DNA of 64,000 nucleotides. It comes from Trematomus loennbergii. Its lineage: Eukaryota; Chordata; Actinopteri; Perciformes; Nototheniidae. The notes below the pieces were generated by a model. It had not been told where the DNA came from. It ran no database searches and saw only the letters and a list, made by a program, of their open reading frames with translations. This document shows positions 1-12,231 of the stretch, piece by piece (positions within the stretch are counted from its first letter, which is position 1; every line of letters begins with the position of its first letter). The DNA lies in assembly GCA_012861695.1 (NCBI GenBank), contig JAAOOA010000269.1, forward strand, positions 69,501 to 133,500, given 5' to 3'. The translations under genes were made by a program, and so were the position numbers.

Positions 1-300
1 GCCTGCAATTTAACAACAGCCTCCGTCGTGGAGGGACCTGCACAATACATCACGGTATCGTCCGCATAAAATGTAAAGTTGCTCCATCCACATTTTGACC
101 TAAACTCTTGATGTAGATGGAGAATAAAAGTGGACCTAAAACAAACCTTGGGGAACACCATTTGTAATGTTTTAAACAGTCAGAAGACAGCGCATCAAAC
201 TGAACACATTGGGACCTTTCAGAGAGGTAGTTCCCAAACCACCCCACTGCATGGCTGGATATGCCAATGACTGCAGCCTCTGCTTCAGGATTATGATAAT
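1..300 (-). mobile_element. Non-LTR retrotransposon (LINE) reverse transcriptase fragment
   Basis: Minus-strand translation of 50-247 gives NYLSERSQCVQF and VLGPLLFSIYI, the conserved RT block just before the catalytic motif of jockey/CR1/Rex-like LINEs. The YADD catalytic motif itself appears at about 40-65 in a neighbouring frame, so at least one frameshift separates the two. The fragment runs off the left edge of the window and lacks an endonuclease domain here. It is a dead remnant. The exact clade is not resolved. Confidence 0.85.
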
Positions 301-1834
301 CGACTCAAACTCACTCTTTTGACAACATTAAACAAACCAGCTTTTAAATTATTTTTTCATTATTAAAGACAACAAATAAAAACACACAAAGACTAAACTA
401 ATAACTCAGACACAAATGGTATTCAATTTAAATAAAATAGAAATAACACAATAATAATAATTGTATTTACCAATTAATTGTTTTAAATTCAGTGTCCTTT
501 ATCCACGCATGCACATAAACCCTTTTATGACTGTAAATGATTCATTAATACTGACAATAATTATTATCAAACCATTATTATTGAATGTGTAAGTTTATTT
601 CAAACACTTGAATGTGTTGTAGAGAAGGATCTCCTCCTTAATCAAAGATATATCTGTTTTACAAAAAATCAAGCAAATGTAACATTTGAAGACTCAGATC
701 ATTCTTCAACAGACAGAACAGCCGCAGTATGCACACGGCTCTGGATCTGTGGGCGGAGCTTTGATGCATGAAGCAATAACACTTCCGCATAGCCTGCACT
801 CGTGTTTCCTCGCGCCCTCTCCTCTGGAAGCCTCCTCATTCGACTCCTCCGCACGCATTATTAAGGATCATGACGTCCTTCAACGATTGATTTCCGGGTC
901 AAGTTGAGGATGGATATTGGGATCAACCTTGTGAGTTTTCCTGATAAATCAGTAGACAGATATGATTGTGTTGTCTGTGTGTGGAGATGTTTGATGATGA
1001 CAGCAGCAATGGACTGCAGAATCAGTCAGTACACTGTGACGGGAGCTTCAATTGGGACAACTGTAGTTAAACATTAAGTTGTCAATTGCAGATAGTTGCT
1101 CTTCTTAATTCACTTTGCATGTCTTAAGGCTACGGTTGTGTTTTAAATTAAATGTCTTTAAATTGAATGTCTTTAATTGTCAGGTACAATTAAGAAATGT
1201 TTAAGGTTCCATGTCTTTATGTTTTAAAAATAACAATTAGAAAGAGAAATCCTGAGTTTAAAGTAGGTGTTGTTGCAATTCATGTCCACTAGATGTCAGT
1301 AGTCTGCTGGAGTCCATGTTCAGAATGAATAGGTAAAGGACAGTTTTCAGTAAGACCATGTGATTGATTTCTTGAACAATGATATAACTGGCTGAATGTA
1401 TCTTTAACACTGTTAAAACAATGCTCAGGGTTGAATACAGGTCAGTCATTATTGTCAACGCCGCTGACCTGAAGATGAAGATAATGAATGACATGGACTA
1501 ACTCCCCCTTGTTGTATTTCCATCTATACTTTCTTTATCCAAATGTAATCATGTGTTTTTAATTAGCAACATATACAGTTATGGGACAAATCAACACAAA
1601 AACACTAGAAAGCAAAACATGCACACACTTCCTTAAAAACATTCTTTACTTCTAGTTTCTTGTTAACAGTTTAAATTCAACTTTAAGTTAATCTGAATGT
1701 CTCTCACTTTCAGAGTCTGAACCTGTGATTAGCCGTGGATCAGACTGGATGTATGTGGACACACCTAGCCTCAGCAAACTGCAGTCAGCCAAGCAAACCA
1801 AAATGACTTCATGTGGCCCACGGTAAAGACAGTG
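301..1834. other. Unassigned AT-rich sequence with a GC-richer patch
   Basis: No gene is supported. A GC-richer patch at about 745-905 contains TGACGTC (CRE-like) and short CCTCCTC runs that recall the MITE at 56,368-56,791. An ATG at 911 is followed shortly by a possible donor (CTTGTGAGTT), but nothing downstream supports an exon. The sequence near 1282-1296 (CCACTAGATGTCAG) is one base off a CTCF core. Confidence 0.4.
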
Positions 1835-1968
<134 letters not shown>

Positions 1969-2036
1969 TCATTGCAGAGTTGCACCTGTTTTCTTGTTTT
2001 TACATTATTTGTTGTATTCAGAATCCTAAGATTTGA

Positions 2037-2225
2037 GATGAACAACATTTTTAAAATAATGGTATTAAAAAAAGATGATTATTAAAAAATATATATATTT
2101 TTAAACTATATAAATAAATGAGGTGATGATATTTCTGTTTACTTTAGAAGTTATTATACTCTGTATGCTGTGATTCTGATCTGCGAAACATTAAAGATAT
2201 CCATAGCCAGTCTGCAGATGTGGTC
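2037..2225. repeat. 189-bp direct repeat, left copy
   Basis: Starts GATGAACAAC and ends GATGTGGTC. It is repeated almost exactly at 2702-2889 with only a few substitutions and one or two indels. The two copies flank the LTR-like segment 2226-2701. Duplicon B has only one copy (about 22,960-23,080), so the doubling is specific to A. Confidence 0.9.
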
Positions 2226-2701
2226 TGTTAGAGCCACAATGAAGTCAAAGTTATTATTTAGATTCATAATTTGATAAATGAATTAATGATGTAAAATGAT
2301 TTATATTGCCATGGTGAATATCTTTTGATGAAATGATTGTTTATTTTAAATCGTAAATATGATCTGTTTCCTTGTACCTTCCGGTGTTTATTTAAGTGAG
2401 GTAATTGAGGACAGCTGGGGTGCTCTGAGACCTGATGAGACGGGGAGCGGAACAGTTTTTCGACCGCAAATTGTAAACTAAATTAGTGTTTCAAATTGGA
2501 CTGCAAAGTATAGTTTATATAGGAAAGTATATCGCCGAAATTATTAGTTAGATTTGTTATTTTGAGACTATTTAAGTCAATACCTTTTTTGTTAATAAAT
2601 GACATTTTTTGACTGAAAACCTTCGGCTGCTTATTGCTCTGGATTGCGTGTCGTCAACCCGCTCTATAGTGGCATCAAAGGAAACCTTGGATGCCATTAC
2701 A
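2226..2701 (+). mobile_element. Probable solo LTR between 189-bp direct repeats
   Basis: The 476-bp segment starts TGTTAGAGCC and ends CCATTACA (TG...CA), and has an AATAAA near 2598 on the plus strand, as expected for an LTR. It is absent from duplicon B. No 4-6 bp target duplication is visible; instead the flanks are a 189-bp duplication. It could be an LTR caught in a tandem duplication, or filler at a repair junction. There is no internal retroelement sequence. Confidence 0.6.
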
Positions 2702-2889
2702 GATGAACAACATTTTTAAAATAATGGTATTAAAAAAAGATGACTATTAAAAAAATATATTTTTTTAAACTATATAAATAAATGAGGTGATGATATTTCT
2801 GTTTAATTTAGAAGTTATTATACTCTGTATGCTGTGATTCTGATCTGCGAAACATTAAAGACATCCATAGCCAGTCTGCAGATGTGGTC
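2702..2889. repeat. 189-bp direct repeat, right copy
   Basis: Second copy of 2037-2225. It continues into the sequence that also follows the single copy in duplicon B, so this copy keeps the ancestral right-hand context. Confidence 0.9.
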
Positions 2890-2891
2890 TC

Positions 2892-2897
2892 TTTATT
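2892..2897 (-). promoter_or_regulatory. Candidate polyadenylation signal, VLIG-like copy A
   Basis: TTTATT on the plus strand is AATAAA on the gene strand, about 1.28 kb downstream of the stop codon at 4173. It is conserved at 23,082-23,087 in copy B. The cleavage site itself is not determinable. Confidence 0.45.
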
Positions 2898-4172
2898 GAA
2901 ATAGTAAACAGTAGTAAGTATACATGTTAACAATATAAAGAAATAAACAGTATAAAGAATGAATGGTGTTTTGTATTACGTAAATATAAAGAATCAGATA
3001 CTTCACAGAAACAAAAGATTAGAAGATCTGAGTAAAAGAAAGATCATATATGATGCTGTTACTTGTTGACAATAGCACTTTTATATTGAATGATCTTTTA
3101 AGTGAGTAATACATGTAAATATGTGATATCAGATTCTTCAATGACAGGAAACAAAGTGGTTATAGATTTTGAACAAAGACAATTAAATGTCATACTGGAT
3201 TAGGTAAGAAAAACAACCTGAAGGATAACCTACACGTTGACAAAACATGAAAATGCAACAAAATAAATATTCACAAAAACAATATCATCTTTATATCATC
3301 CTTAAGTTGATTCAAACCTGTGTCATGTTTACATGTTGACATGCTGAATATGAACTAAATTCCTTTAATTGATCTAAAAATGTTAAAAATGTGGCATTTG
3401 AAAATGAAAACTAACATAATACATTTGAGTAAATATTATAACATGAACATAAAAATGTAAATATTTGGAGGTAAATACTTGATTGGAAAACAAAGAAAGA
3501 CTTTCAGGTTTTTGGTAAGACAATGACATATAGCACTCAATAAGGTAAGAACAACATTCATGTGTAATCTACATGTTGACATTTAGATTGAATGATATGT
3601 TAAACATTGAATATGTAAATATATAATGAAACAAATAAGAATAGATTCTAACTCTCTGGGAAACGGTCACATGTCAAACTGAACTTGATGACAACAGACT
3701 TTCTGTCATGTTTACATGTTGACTGTACCACCACTAAAACACAATGATTCATTCACTGATTTAAAAATCTAAATGTGTGGCTTTTGATGCAGCTCAGAAA
3801 TGAAAGACAACAATTCTAAATGTGTCAATAAAAATGTAAATAATAAGAATCAGATACTTATTTGAAATAAAAATAAAGACATTGTATAATCTTCATGTTG
3901 ACATGAAGACTGAATGATATTTTAAAACATTACAATTGTTAATGTGTTTATGACAAAACCACAGAAAAACATAAAAGCAAAATTTTGCATCAGTTACTTC
4001 AAGGAAATAATTTGATTAATTGATACTACAATAACAACCAAAAAATAAGGATTTAAAGTATGTTAATCAAACTGAAACGTTTACAAATTCCTTGTAAGTT
4101 GTTGTTGAAATATTGGTCAACCTTGCCATCTCATAAACAGCATGTTACTTTGTGTGCTTCTCTTCATATAAA
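2898..4172 (-). other. Probable 3' UTR of VLIG-like copy A, with a recurring TGTCAACATGT-like motif
   Basis: This AT-rich segment has no ORF and is well conserved with 23,088-24,377. It contains repeated variants of ACATGTTGACAT (gene strand ATGTCAACATGT) near 3062, 3230, 3330, 3568, 3712 and 3893, often followed by a TTGAATGATAT-like string. These look like units of a very degenerate tandem array. UTR status is inferred from position and conservation. Confidence 0.5.
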
Positions 4173-7100
4173 TCAAGTGTAATCTAAATGTCCATGAGAG
4201 GATGATGACTGTAATGAGGAGGACGGGACCCTCTGTGAGCACAAAGCTTGTAGTTTCTCATTTGATATGAAATGACTCTTTGAGGCTTGCCTCTGCTTGC
4301 TTAGTGTGATAAGTTTCCAAGCTTCAGGAATATCAGCAGGCTTTGCATTGTATGCTGCTGCAAACTCATTGTTGAACTTTGCCAGTACATATTTCCAGTA
4401 GTCTGATGCCTGGAGGCTTGCATCTGGTGAGATTTTCCAGTCCGGATAGATTTCCCTGTAACGCTTGAAAGGGTGCGGTTGTCTTTTGTAGCACTGCAGT
4501 GAAAAGAAATGTCACTGTTCACAGAGGAAGAGCATATTCAATGCAAGTTTTTCTGATCACTCCATCTGTATGACCCAGACCCTCTGGTCGATGAAGTGAA
4601 GCGAAGTGCTCAGTGTGGGCTGTTCCCTGCCTCACATGGCGCTTTGCAGAACGGACACTGTTTACCACATCCAATCAGTGTGTTGAAAAGCTCGTTCTGA
4701 GGATTCACATGAAGGCTCTGTAGTTTAGTTTGGATGTTTGTTTTCTTAAACTTCTCTCTAAGAGTTTGTGCCATCTCCGTCACACACTCAGTGAGCCAGT
4801 GAGCAAACTGTTCCTGGTCGGCCTTGTTCAGGGTCATGAATGCACCAAGAGCATCCTGGGAAATGACCAGTTTGTCACCAAGTTCCTGACAGACAACTTC
4901 AACAAATGACTTTAAGTTGCCACTCTTTCTGTTTTAGCTTTCTGGATAGCATTATTTATGCTGTTGACACATGACTGGAGATGTTGATCCTCAAACATCG
5001 TAGACCCATTTGAGAAGTGTTCCAATATTTTGTTGAGTATCCATTTCTTTACATATTTCTCATAGAGCAAATATAGCTCTGGTACTTTTTAAAGTCATCC
5101 TTTGAGAGCAGATCCAGTAAAAGTGAATACTGGAAGGACATTCTTGTGCTGAACTCTCACTTGTCTCATTTCACCAATGATATCAGGACCCAGGGAACGG
5201 TTGACAAAGTCTTCGACTGCAGGCTTCAAGCATCGGTCTGTGAATTCTTCTGCCTTCTTCTGGCACTGGTCTACATTATGGAACACGTCTTTAAATCAGC
5301 AGAAACTTTTCTTTGTTTTCCTTCAGACATCTGTAGGGATCATTCTTTTGGATGAAATCTTGATGCATTTTCTGAAACCTTCTGGCTGCGTCTGCACAGA
5401 TGTGCTGTTTCAGAGAGACTTCAAAAGTGATGTCTGTTCCAATTTCCTGATTGTTTTGCAGCCTCATCAATCATGTTTAGAATCTCATCGATGTAGGTAT
5501 CATGGTAATTACTCTTTCTTTGCATTTTTCACTCACCATCTGTGAGCAAACTGCAATGATGCTGTCAGCTGTTTGTTGTACAGCCTTTGCATTATCTGGT
5601 ATTTTAAACACTGTTTAACTTTGTCTGCACATTGATTTAAGATCCTTCAACTGTATATTTAAAAGGCCCCAGTCCATATTCTTTCAGGCTTTTTTGACTT
5701 AACAATCTTCATGACCTCCCTTGGTTGATAATTTGTTCTCAGGCGGTGAGACACACTGTTGAAAATGTCATCAACCTTCATTTCTGTAAAGGAAAGTTCC
5801 TTCACTGTTTTAGTCCACATCTTTTCAAATTCTTCGTTCAGCTCTTTCTCTGTCATCCTGACTTTTTCCTTCCTACATTCTTCAATCAAAGCACAAACTC
5901 TGCCCTAATTCCTTTGTGTGGTTCTCCTTGATTTTATCAACTTCTGTCATCCCCTGTCTGATGTCAGCTGCTGCTGTGAGTTGATTAAACCAGATCTTTC
6001 CATTTCTCGTCGAAGGCTCTTTGCACTGTTTTTAAACTCCTGTCTGTATCCTTCAACAAGATAGACATGACCCTCTGTTTGCTTGAAGTACTGGTCCAGA
6101 TTTCCAAGAAGCTTTGTTTCCCATTCAGACAGCTCAGTCAAAGCTTTGTTTTTCAATAGCATGAGAAATTCTCTCATGTCAGATTTTAGATTTATCAGCA
6201 GGTGTACCGAAGTTGGAGATTCTTGTTTCAGCTTTGTAACCCATGTGTACATTTCTTTTTTGAAGTCCCATTCCCATTTGTTGAATTCTGTGCACAGCCT
6301 CATGTATGCATCAGCCACGAGACTGTTTCTGAAGCTGAAGATGAAGTTTTCATGTTTTACTGCCGTCCACAGGCTCTTCATCCACTCTGTAAACTCCAAG
6401 ATATTATTAGCTGATGATCCACAACTTCCCAAAATGTGGATGATGTTCTTCTTGAGCTCATAGACAGCCTCGCTGTAGCCTGCATTGACTGGTGCCATCG
6501 GTGGGTTTCCATTCCAGAGTCCAGGAATGTACCAGTTTCCAGTGTCTGGACTGTACTCCATCACATCAGTGAAGCTCATGTTCTCTTTTTCTTTTCCATT
6601 TTGGCTGCTGCCTGGGTCATCTCGTTTAACTGCTGCAGGAGCAGTTTCCTGTCTCGCATGTTCTTGTCATGGGCTGAAACATCAGACACATTCTGGTGAA
6701 CAAACTGACATTTGGGCTTCTTTTTGCCCACCTCTTTCATCCTGAGGAAAGCGTGTACAACTATCTGTAGGATGTCCTTCATTTCTGTTGAATTCTCCAT
6801 TGCAACATTGATGATGGTGATATCACTCAGCCCCACAACAAGTGTTGCAAGCTCATTGTCGTGCTCGTGGCTATTGTCCAGTTGTGCGAGCTCTGGTGAC
6901 TTTAAGCCCTCAGTGTCAATGATCACCATGAAGTCACAGTTGAAGTCTTTTCTGACATCTTCATTGATTTTAATCAGCAACATAAAGGCACCTCGAGTGC
7001 ATCGACCACTGCTGACTGCAAACTGCACTCCAAACATGGTGTTGAGGAGAGTGGACTTTCCTGTGCTCTGAACTCCAAGAACTGTGACTACCAGGATCTT

Positions 7101-7485
7101 GTTCTTAGGAGACACCAAGGCATTGAGCTGAGAGAGAACGTCAGTCACCCATCTGAGAGGTATGTTGGATGCTTCTCCATCTACAAGCTCAAGTGGAAAT
7201 CCATCAAGCATTAACTCAGCACATAGCTTGGGGAGATGCTGTAGTTGTTGACGTGCTGGGTCTGTTTCAGGAAGGGAAAGGGAAGCTTCATAGATCTGCC
7301 CCATTTCACGGAAGAAGTGTTCAGTCCCTAATGAGCTGTTGGAAGTTGTTGTCAATCTCCTTGATCTCCTCTTTGTTCTCAGGGTTTTTGCGTTTTTCTT
7401 TGTACTGCTCCCTGAGGTCAAAGAGTTTTCTCGAGACACGTTATCGAGGTTCATTCGCATCCATTTCAGGAATAGCACCTCTGTA

Positions 7486-7538
7486 TCTTCTTCTTCTTCT
7501 TCTCCTTCTTCTTCTCCTTCTCCTCCTCCTTCTTCTCC
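7486..7538 (-). repeat. (TTC/TCC)n microsatellite inside the giant exon of copy A
   Basis: Imperfect CTT/CTC triplet tract that reads on the gene strand as a Glu/Lys-rich stretch just upstream of the GTPase block. It lies within the 243-bp segment (7351-7593) missing from copy B. Triplet periodicity means length changes would keep frame. Confidence 0.85.
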
Positions 7539-7958
7539 ATCCCTGGGCTTGATATTGCATTGATGAACATGTCATTGCCTTCGACATGTCCTGAGAGTTC
7601 TGTTTTTCCCGAAGTTTGGTTTTTCTGTAGCTGAAGATCACTTTTGTACTTTTCTATATTTTCAGACCCAACATTCTTAAGTCGGAATTCTTCCTTCTCC
7701 AAGCGAGTAAGCTCCTTCCATATCTGGCCTTGCAAGGAAGCTGAGCTTCTTTGTATTTAAGAATGTCTTGAATTTTCTGCAGTGATGGCATCTGCATTTT
7801 CTTCGCTTCCTGGCACTCTGGAGAGTCTTCATCAACACAGATTCCATGTTCATGGGGCAACGTCAGCCATCTTCTCAATTCCCCTCTTCATCTGTGTGTT
7901 TTTCAAATGCATTGCTGACTTTTTCCCGCAAATCTTTGACAAAGTCTGCATCATTCAT

Positions 7959-9126
7959 TAGGGTGTTGAAAATAATCGTTTCTACGATGCATTGCGATGC
8001 GGACGTGGACGATTCGGTCTCGATGCAGCAAGATAATCGATTATAGCGTAGTAACGTTGCTTCCTGATTTTCCGGCCGCGGCTTTACTATAATGTTTTTT
8101 TTTCTGTCACTTTAATATCAAATCGTTGGTGACGCAGAGATCAGGGAACAGACGTGACAGCGGCACAGCGGCACCAAACACGGAGCAGTCTGCTTTATCC
8201 ACCAACACAAGAACACCAGTCCAGAACCAACAGCAGAAGACCCCGCTCTGAATCACTCCGTGTCGCTGCGGCTCAGAGACACAGGGATTTATGTTTTTCA
8301 AAAATAATCGTGTTACAATCATGTCAGGTTTTTGGTGGATTTAATTAAGTCTTGGATTGCAGAGTATGAATTCCTCTAGCAATTTTCAGACGATATTATT
8401 ATATAAGTGTGTAAAGTTTGTGAAGGCAGGAGGAAAAAAGCTTCCGCGATCTCCATCTCCTCTCCGTTCCTCCAACCCGCCCCTCCCTGAAAAGAATGAG
8501 TGACAGCTGATAGTGACCCGATAGAAACTTTATTATTCACTTAATCACTGATTGAGATATAATGAAGCTAACTTAATCTCATACATTCATGGGATTTATG
8601 TAACAGTAAGACAGAGAATGTAAGTGTGCACCCACATGCAGTATTTGTGTTTGTATATGCTGTTGTAAATACTCCTGTTGTCTGCTGTGTTCAGACTCAA
8701 GTCCTGTGTGTGATGCCACATTCAGGACATTCAGTGTCCTTTCTTTAACAGAAGACCGTTGCTAGAAGCTGCAGCTAGACGCAGAAGCATTAGTTTTTTG
8801 TTTTTGAGGATGGAACAACTTCACAAACAGATATAGGGAGGCTAGACATATACAATTAATTTATTTTGGTTTATAAATTAATGTCAAGACATTTATGTTA
8901 TTGATTTCTGAAGCACTTTCTAATAATAAAAAGAGAGTTCATATGTATTTACTGCATGTATGCATTGATGAAAAATAAGCCATGTGCAGTAATATAGAAA
9001 ATTGAGGATGCAACGCATTGGTAGGAATCGTGATGCATCGTGATGCATCGGGATATCGAATTGAATCGAATCGTTGACAGGATAATCGTAATCGAATCGT
9101 GAGACCAGTGAAGATGCACAGCCCTA
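7959..9126. mobile_element. Non-autonomous hAT element inserted in copy A
   Basis: Perfect 8-bp target duplications TCATTCAT lie at 7951-7958 and 9127-9134. Termini are TAGGGTGTTG on the left and, reverse-complemented, TAGGGCTGTG on the right. Subterminal regions carry many ATCGATT/GATGCATCG motifs typical of this fish hAT type. Copy B lacks the insert and has the single related sequence TCATTTAT at the site. No transposase of useful length is present, so mobilisation in trans is inferred. It interrupts the region between the N-terminal block and the GTPase domain. Confidence 0.93.
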
Positions 9127-9891
9127 TCATTCATGCCCTTAGTCTTTAAAATGATGTTGCTGTTTGTCAAGTCCAACTTGGTTGCTACCTTTTTTACAGC
9201 ATCTAATTTGAAATCTTTGCTTTGACAGTTAACCACCAAGAAGATCTGTGCCTTATGGTTTGGTTGGTTAGCAGCTCACACTCAGAGTCCAAAGCATCAA
9301 AGAACACAAAAACTGCTGCAGATGTCTGACACAAGAAAGCAAATTGTGTTTGAAATGAAGCAATGTCCCCACGAAGGTTAGCTACAGCAACTGGCTCGCT
9401 GAAGACATCCATGTTTTTGTTCCCACAGGGAGGTACCAAGTCATTTCAACCAATCCATTGGATATTCTCCTTGGACTGTCACCACCCTCCATGTTGTGGT
9501 GAACAAAGGTGTCATGGCACTGCTGAGAACTGCTCAGAAGCTTATTGAGGATCTCTGACTTGGACAAGGAGCACTCAATCAGAGCACAGGAAGAGAGCTG
9601 TGATAATATCAAGGGGATTCAGTGTGTCACCTGAATGTGTACTTTCATCGAGATGATCAAGATCAAGTGATCATCCAAGTCTGATTCATGTGAAGGTGTA
9701 CATTTTACATTCCTAGCTGTCACGTTAACGATCATTAGTTTCTTCAGAAAATACCATGGAAGATCTGGATTACACTTGGCAGGTTCATCAGTAATGGTCT
9801 TCTTGTCAATCCTTAGAAGTGTGCTTAGGGATAGCTTCTCTTTGTAGTGGTGATCCAACCCCAGTTCCTCCAAAAAACTCAAGGTGTGGCT

Positions 9892-10875
9892 CTGTAGAAA
9901 ATGAAAAAGAATCATACTAAAAACATTATCCGTTATTCCACCAACCCTAAGCATGGATCAAAATATATTTGAATTTTATCAATTGCTAAAACTATGACTA
10001 CGTTGGTCATTCAGTCAGTCAGTAAACTGCTTGTCTAATCGCAGCCTGCTAATGAATTGTTGGTTAAAGGACCTTAAAGAGGTGGATAGAGACATTTCTT
10101 TGGATCAGAATACGGCAGGTTGATGAAAATCCTCCTGGCACTGAATTGGACATTGGCATTATTCATAGGTGATAATTGAATGAAACTCAGAAAGGGTGCT
10201 GTCATTATAAATCATATTACCTAACAGCAGAATATCCTGGGGAGGGTTAAACCGTATAAACTGTATAAATACTTATGCTCTAGACCCATAAAAGGTTCAG
10301 TTGTTCTTATCCTGACTTAACTATTATGCATTTCATTATACTTTTTAACAGTGTTGAAAAAGTACTGTGTGTACCAAAACTAAAAGCTTTTAACAATTTT
10401 AGAATAATATATATTGTAATCTATTAATGTGGTCACAATTTAAATGTTGCAGCTGGTAAAGGTGAAGCTCACTTTTATTACTGTTTTACTTTCAGCTAAT
10501 CAATGACAATACATCATAATTCAGTAGTTGATTTATATATTTGTATTTTTTAATAAGAACTTGCTAAAAGTAACATAGCGTATGTAAAAAGTCAAATTTG
10601 TTAGCATGTTGTGAGGCAGGATCTATAGAAACAGCCAAACGGGTGTCTTTCAGAAGAAGAAATTGGTAACTTTCTTGTTTTCAAAGATAAATACTGCAGG
10701 GATGGAATCTGGACTTCTTCTTCTGAAGAGTACATCAACCCAGAAGCATGTGCAAATAAAGCCATCTGTCCAATTCCAATATTCATGTTTGAGTTCCCAT
10801 TACATTACTGATTTCTTTATACAAACCTTTGACGTTGTCTGCAGCCATATGCAATAATGATTTCATTTGACTTAC
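9892..10875 (-). other. Intron, copy A
   Basis: Sequence between the giant exon and the next FN3 exon remnant. It is AT-rich with no protein signal. The part near 10,640-10,860 resembles 12,090-12,231, the corresponding intron next to the other FN3 exon, showing that FN3 exons here were duplicated together with flanking intron. Confidence 0.5.
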
Positions 10876-10998
10876 GTGTCTGGACAGAGGTTTTAGTAGG
10901 CTTGCTTATTGTGTCCCGAGGCGATGACTCCCTGCTGACGTGGTCGACTGTAACCTGCACAGGAGGGCTGGGCTCTGTGGGAACATATAAAGGTTTCA
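10876..10998 (-). pseudogene. Shortened FN3 exon of copy A
   Basis: Acceptor TTTCAG precedes base 10,998 and donor GTAAG follows 10,876. The 123-nt exon begins KPLYVPTEPSPPVQVTVDHV, matching the start of the FN3 exon at 12,232-12,512. The middle of the domain is missing, leaving the start joined to the SKPT end; the length is a multiple of three. FN3 modules usually bind other proteins. This one could not fold as a full module. Confidence 0.65.
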
Positions 10999-11110
10999 CT
11001 GAAACGGAAAATTCCCGTTCTGTCAAAGTTTGTCAGCATTTTAAAGTGCTGCTTGACTGCTAAGTAAAACAGTGTGTAAAAGAGAAAGCTAAATAAAATA
11101 ACAACATGGA

Positions 11111-11487
11111 TGTAATGGCAATTTTAGTGTTCCAATGTCCTATATTCTTTTGCCATTACTTCACAGGAGGGCTAGAGAGTGATCCAGATGCAGACACAAA
11201 CAGATGATTTTCCGGTCTTTTGCTGCAGTTTAGAATGATGTTTTTATTTAGCGTTCTACATACCAAGGTTTAATTATACATGCAATAGTTGTGGTGAGCA
11301 TCTGCCGGGCTGGTGGAATCGGTATGCTCTTTCCTCCTGTGTCCTCGTCCTTTCCTGTCACCTATGACCCTTTTCATACACCCAGTATAACCTGCAGCTA
11401 ACCCCCGCCACCAAGTGTCCAAAATAATATTGCAGTATAAATATAAATAAAGTAAACACCAACAACACCCATAAAATGGCTCCTACA
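11111..11487 (+). mobile_element. Solo LTR (377 bp) in a copy A intron
   Basis: Starts TGTAATGG and ends CTCCTACA, with perfect 5-bp target duplications ATGGA at 11,106-11,110 and 11,488-11,492. AATAAA near the right end gives plus orientation. The paralogous intron at about 13,480 reads straight through the empty site (AACAACATGGACTTAAT). The retroelement family is not identifiable from the LTR alone. Confidence 0.85.
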
Positions 11488-12231
11488 ATGGACTTAATTT
11501 GTCTAAAACTAACATTTATTACGTACATCAACAGTGTCCCTCAGGAGTTTACATTTTGAGGAAATTATTCACGTTTGCTTTTTAAGGATTTGTTTTTGAT
11601 TTACCTCTTGCAATCCTGTGCAACAAACCTGCAATGTGAGATATAAACACTATCTGCCATTTGTACGGCGCTATAATCACTTGATATAGAAAATACTTAT
11701 TTTTTATAAATGTCCCAACTTATATTCTTTTAAGGTCACAACACTTCAATGCCATCTATGTCACTTAGCTTACTCAAATTGCTGCTTCTCAGTTTGTAGC
11801 TATGGTTGTGTACTTATTTGTCTTTATTTCTATTTGATTACTAATGTATGCTTTACTTTTTGATTATTTCATGTCTTTTTTTTTAGCTGCTATTCAACTT
11901 TTGCAGAACTTCTTTATCCTCTGAGGATGAAGTTGCTCAGTTCCTGCATTTTAGATCAATTTCAATTGTATCTGACTTTCTTTATTATTTTATTAAATAT
12001 AAAAATAGACAAACTTGTTTATGAATAATTTATCAGTTTCTCTTAAGGGAATTGAAATGCCCACCACAATGTAATCTGCATTTTTCTCGGCAGTCTCAAA
12101 CTCTGAAAGGTCTTTATTAACCCAGAAGCATGTTCACTTAAAGCCATCTGCTCATTCCAATCTTCATCTTTGGGTCAACATCTTTGACATTGTCTTTATC
12201 AACCATGCAATAATGATTTTATTTGACTTAC

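Larger units (their letters stand above)
4173..9891 (-). pseudogene. Giant last exon of VLIG/GVIN-like GTPase, copy A (disrupted)
   Basis: Very large interferon-inducible GTPases are cytosolic/nuclear GTPases of cell-autonomous immunity whose coding sequence is mostly one huge exon. Here the exon opens after a CTACAG acceptor at 9891, with an N-terminal block ending DLPWYFLKKLMIVNVTARN. The GTPase block follows: P-loop GVQSTGKST near 7050-7080, then DTEGL near 6910-6925. Next come NWYIPGLWNGNPPMAPVN, helical sequence, and a C-terminal Cys cluster (CGKQCPFCKAPC) near 4640-4665. The frame resembling B ends LDYT-stop at 4173. Lesions: a hAT insertion at 7959-9126, loss of 221 bp matching B 28,341-28,561 (out of frame), a frameshift near 6580, and several one-base indels towards the 3' end. 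Without the hAT the exon is about 4.5 kb, near the family's usual size. The family call is firm; function is lost. Confidence 0.92.

Noticed and set aside
686..907. 73-codon open frame near the left end as a host exon
   Set aside because: No domain, no convincing acceptor or downstream exon; composition resembles the GC-rich MITE pieces.
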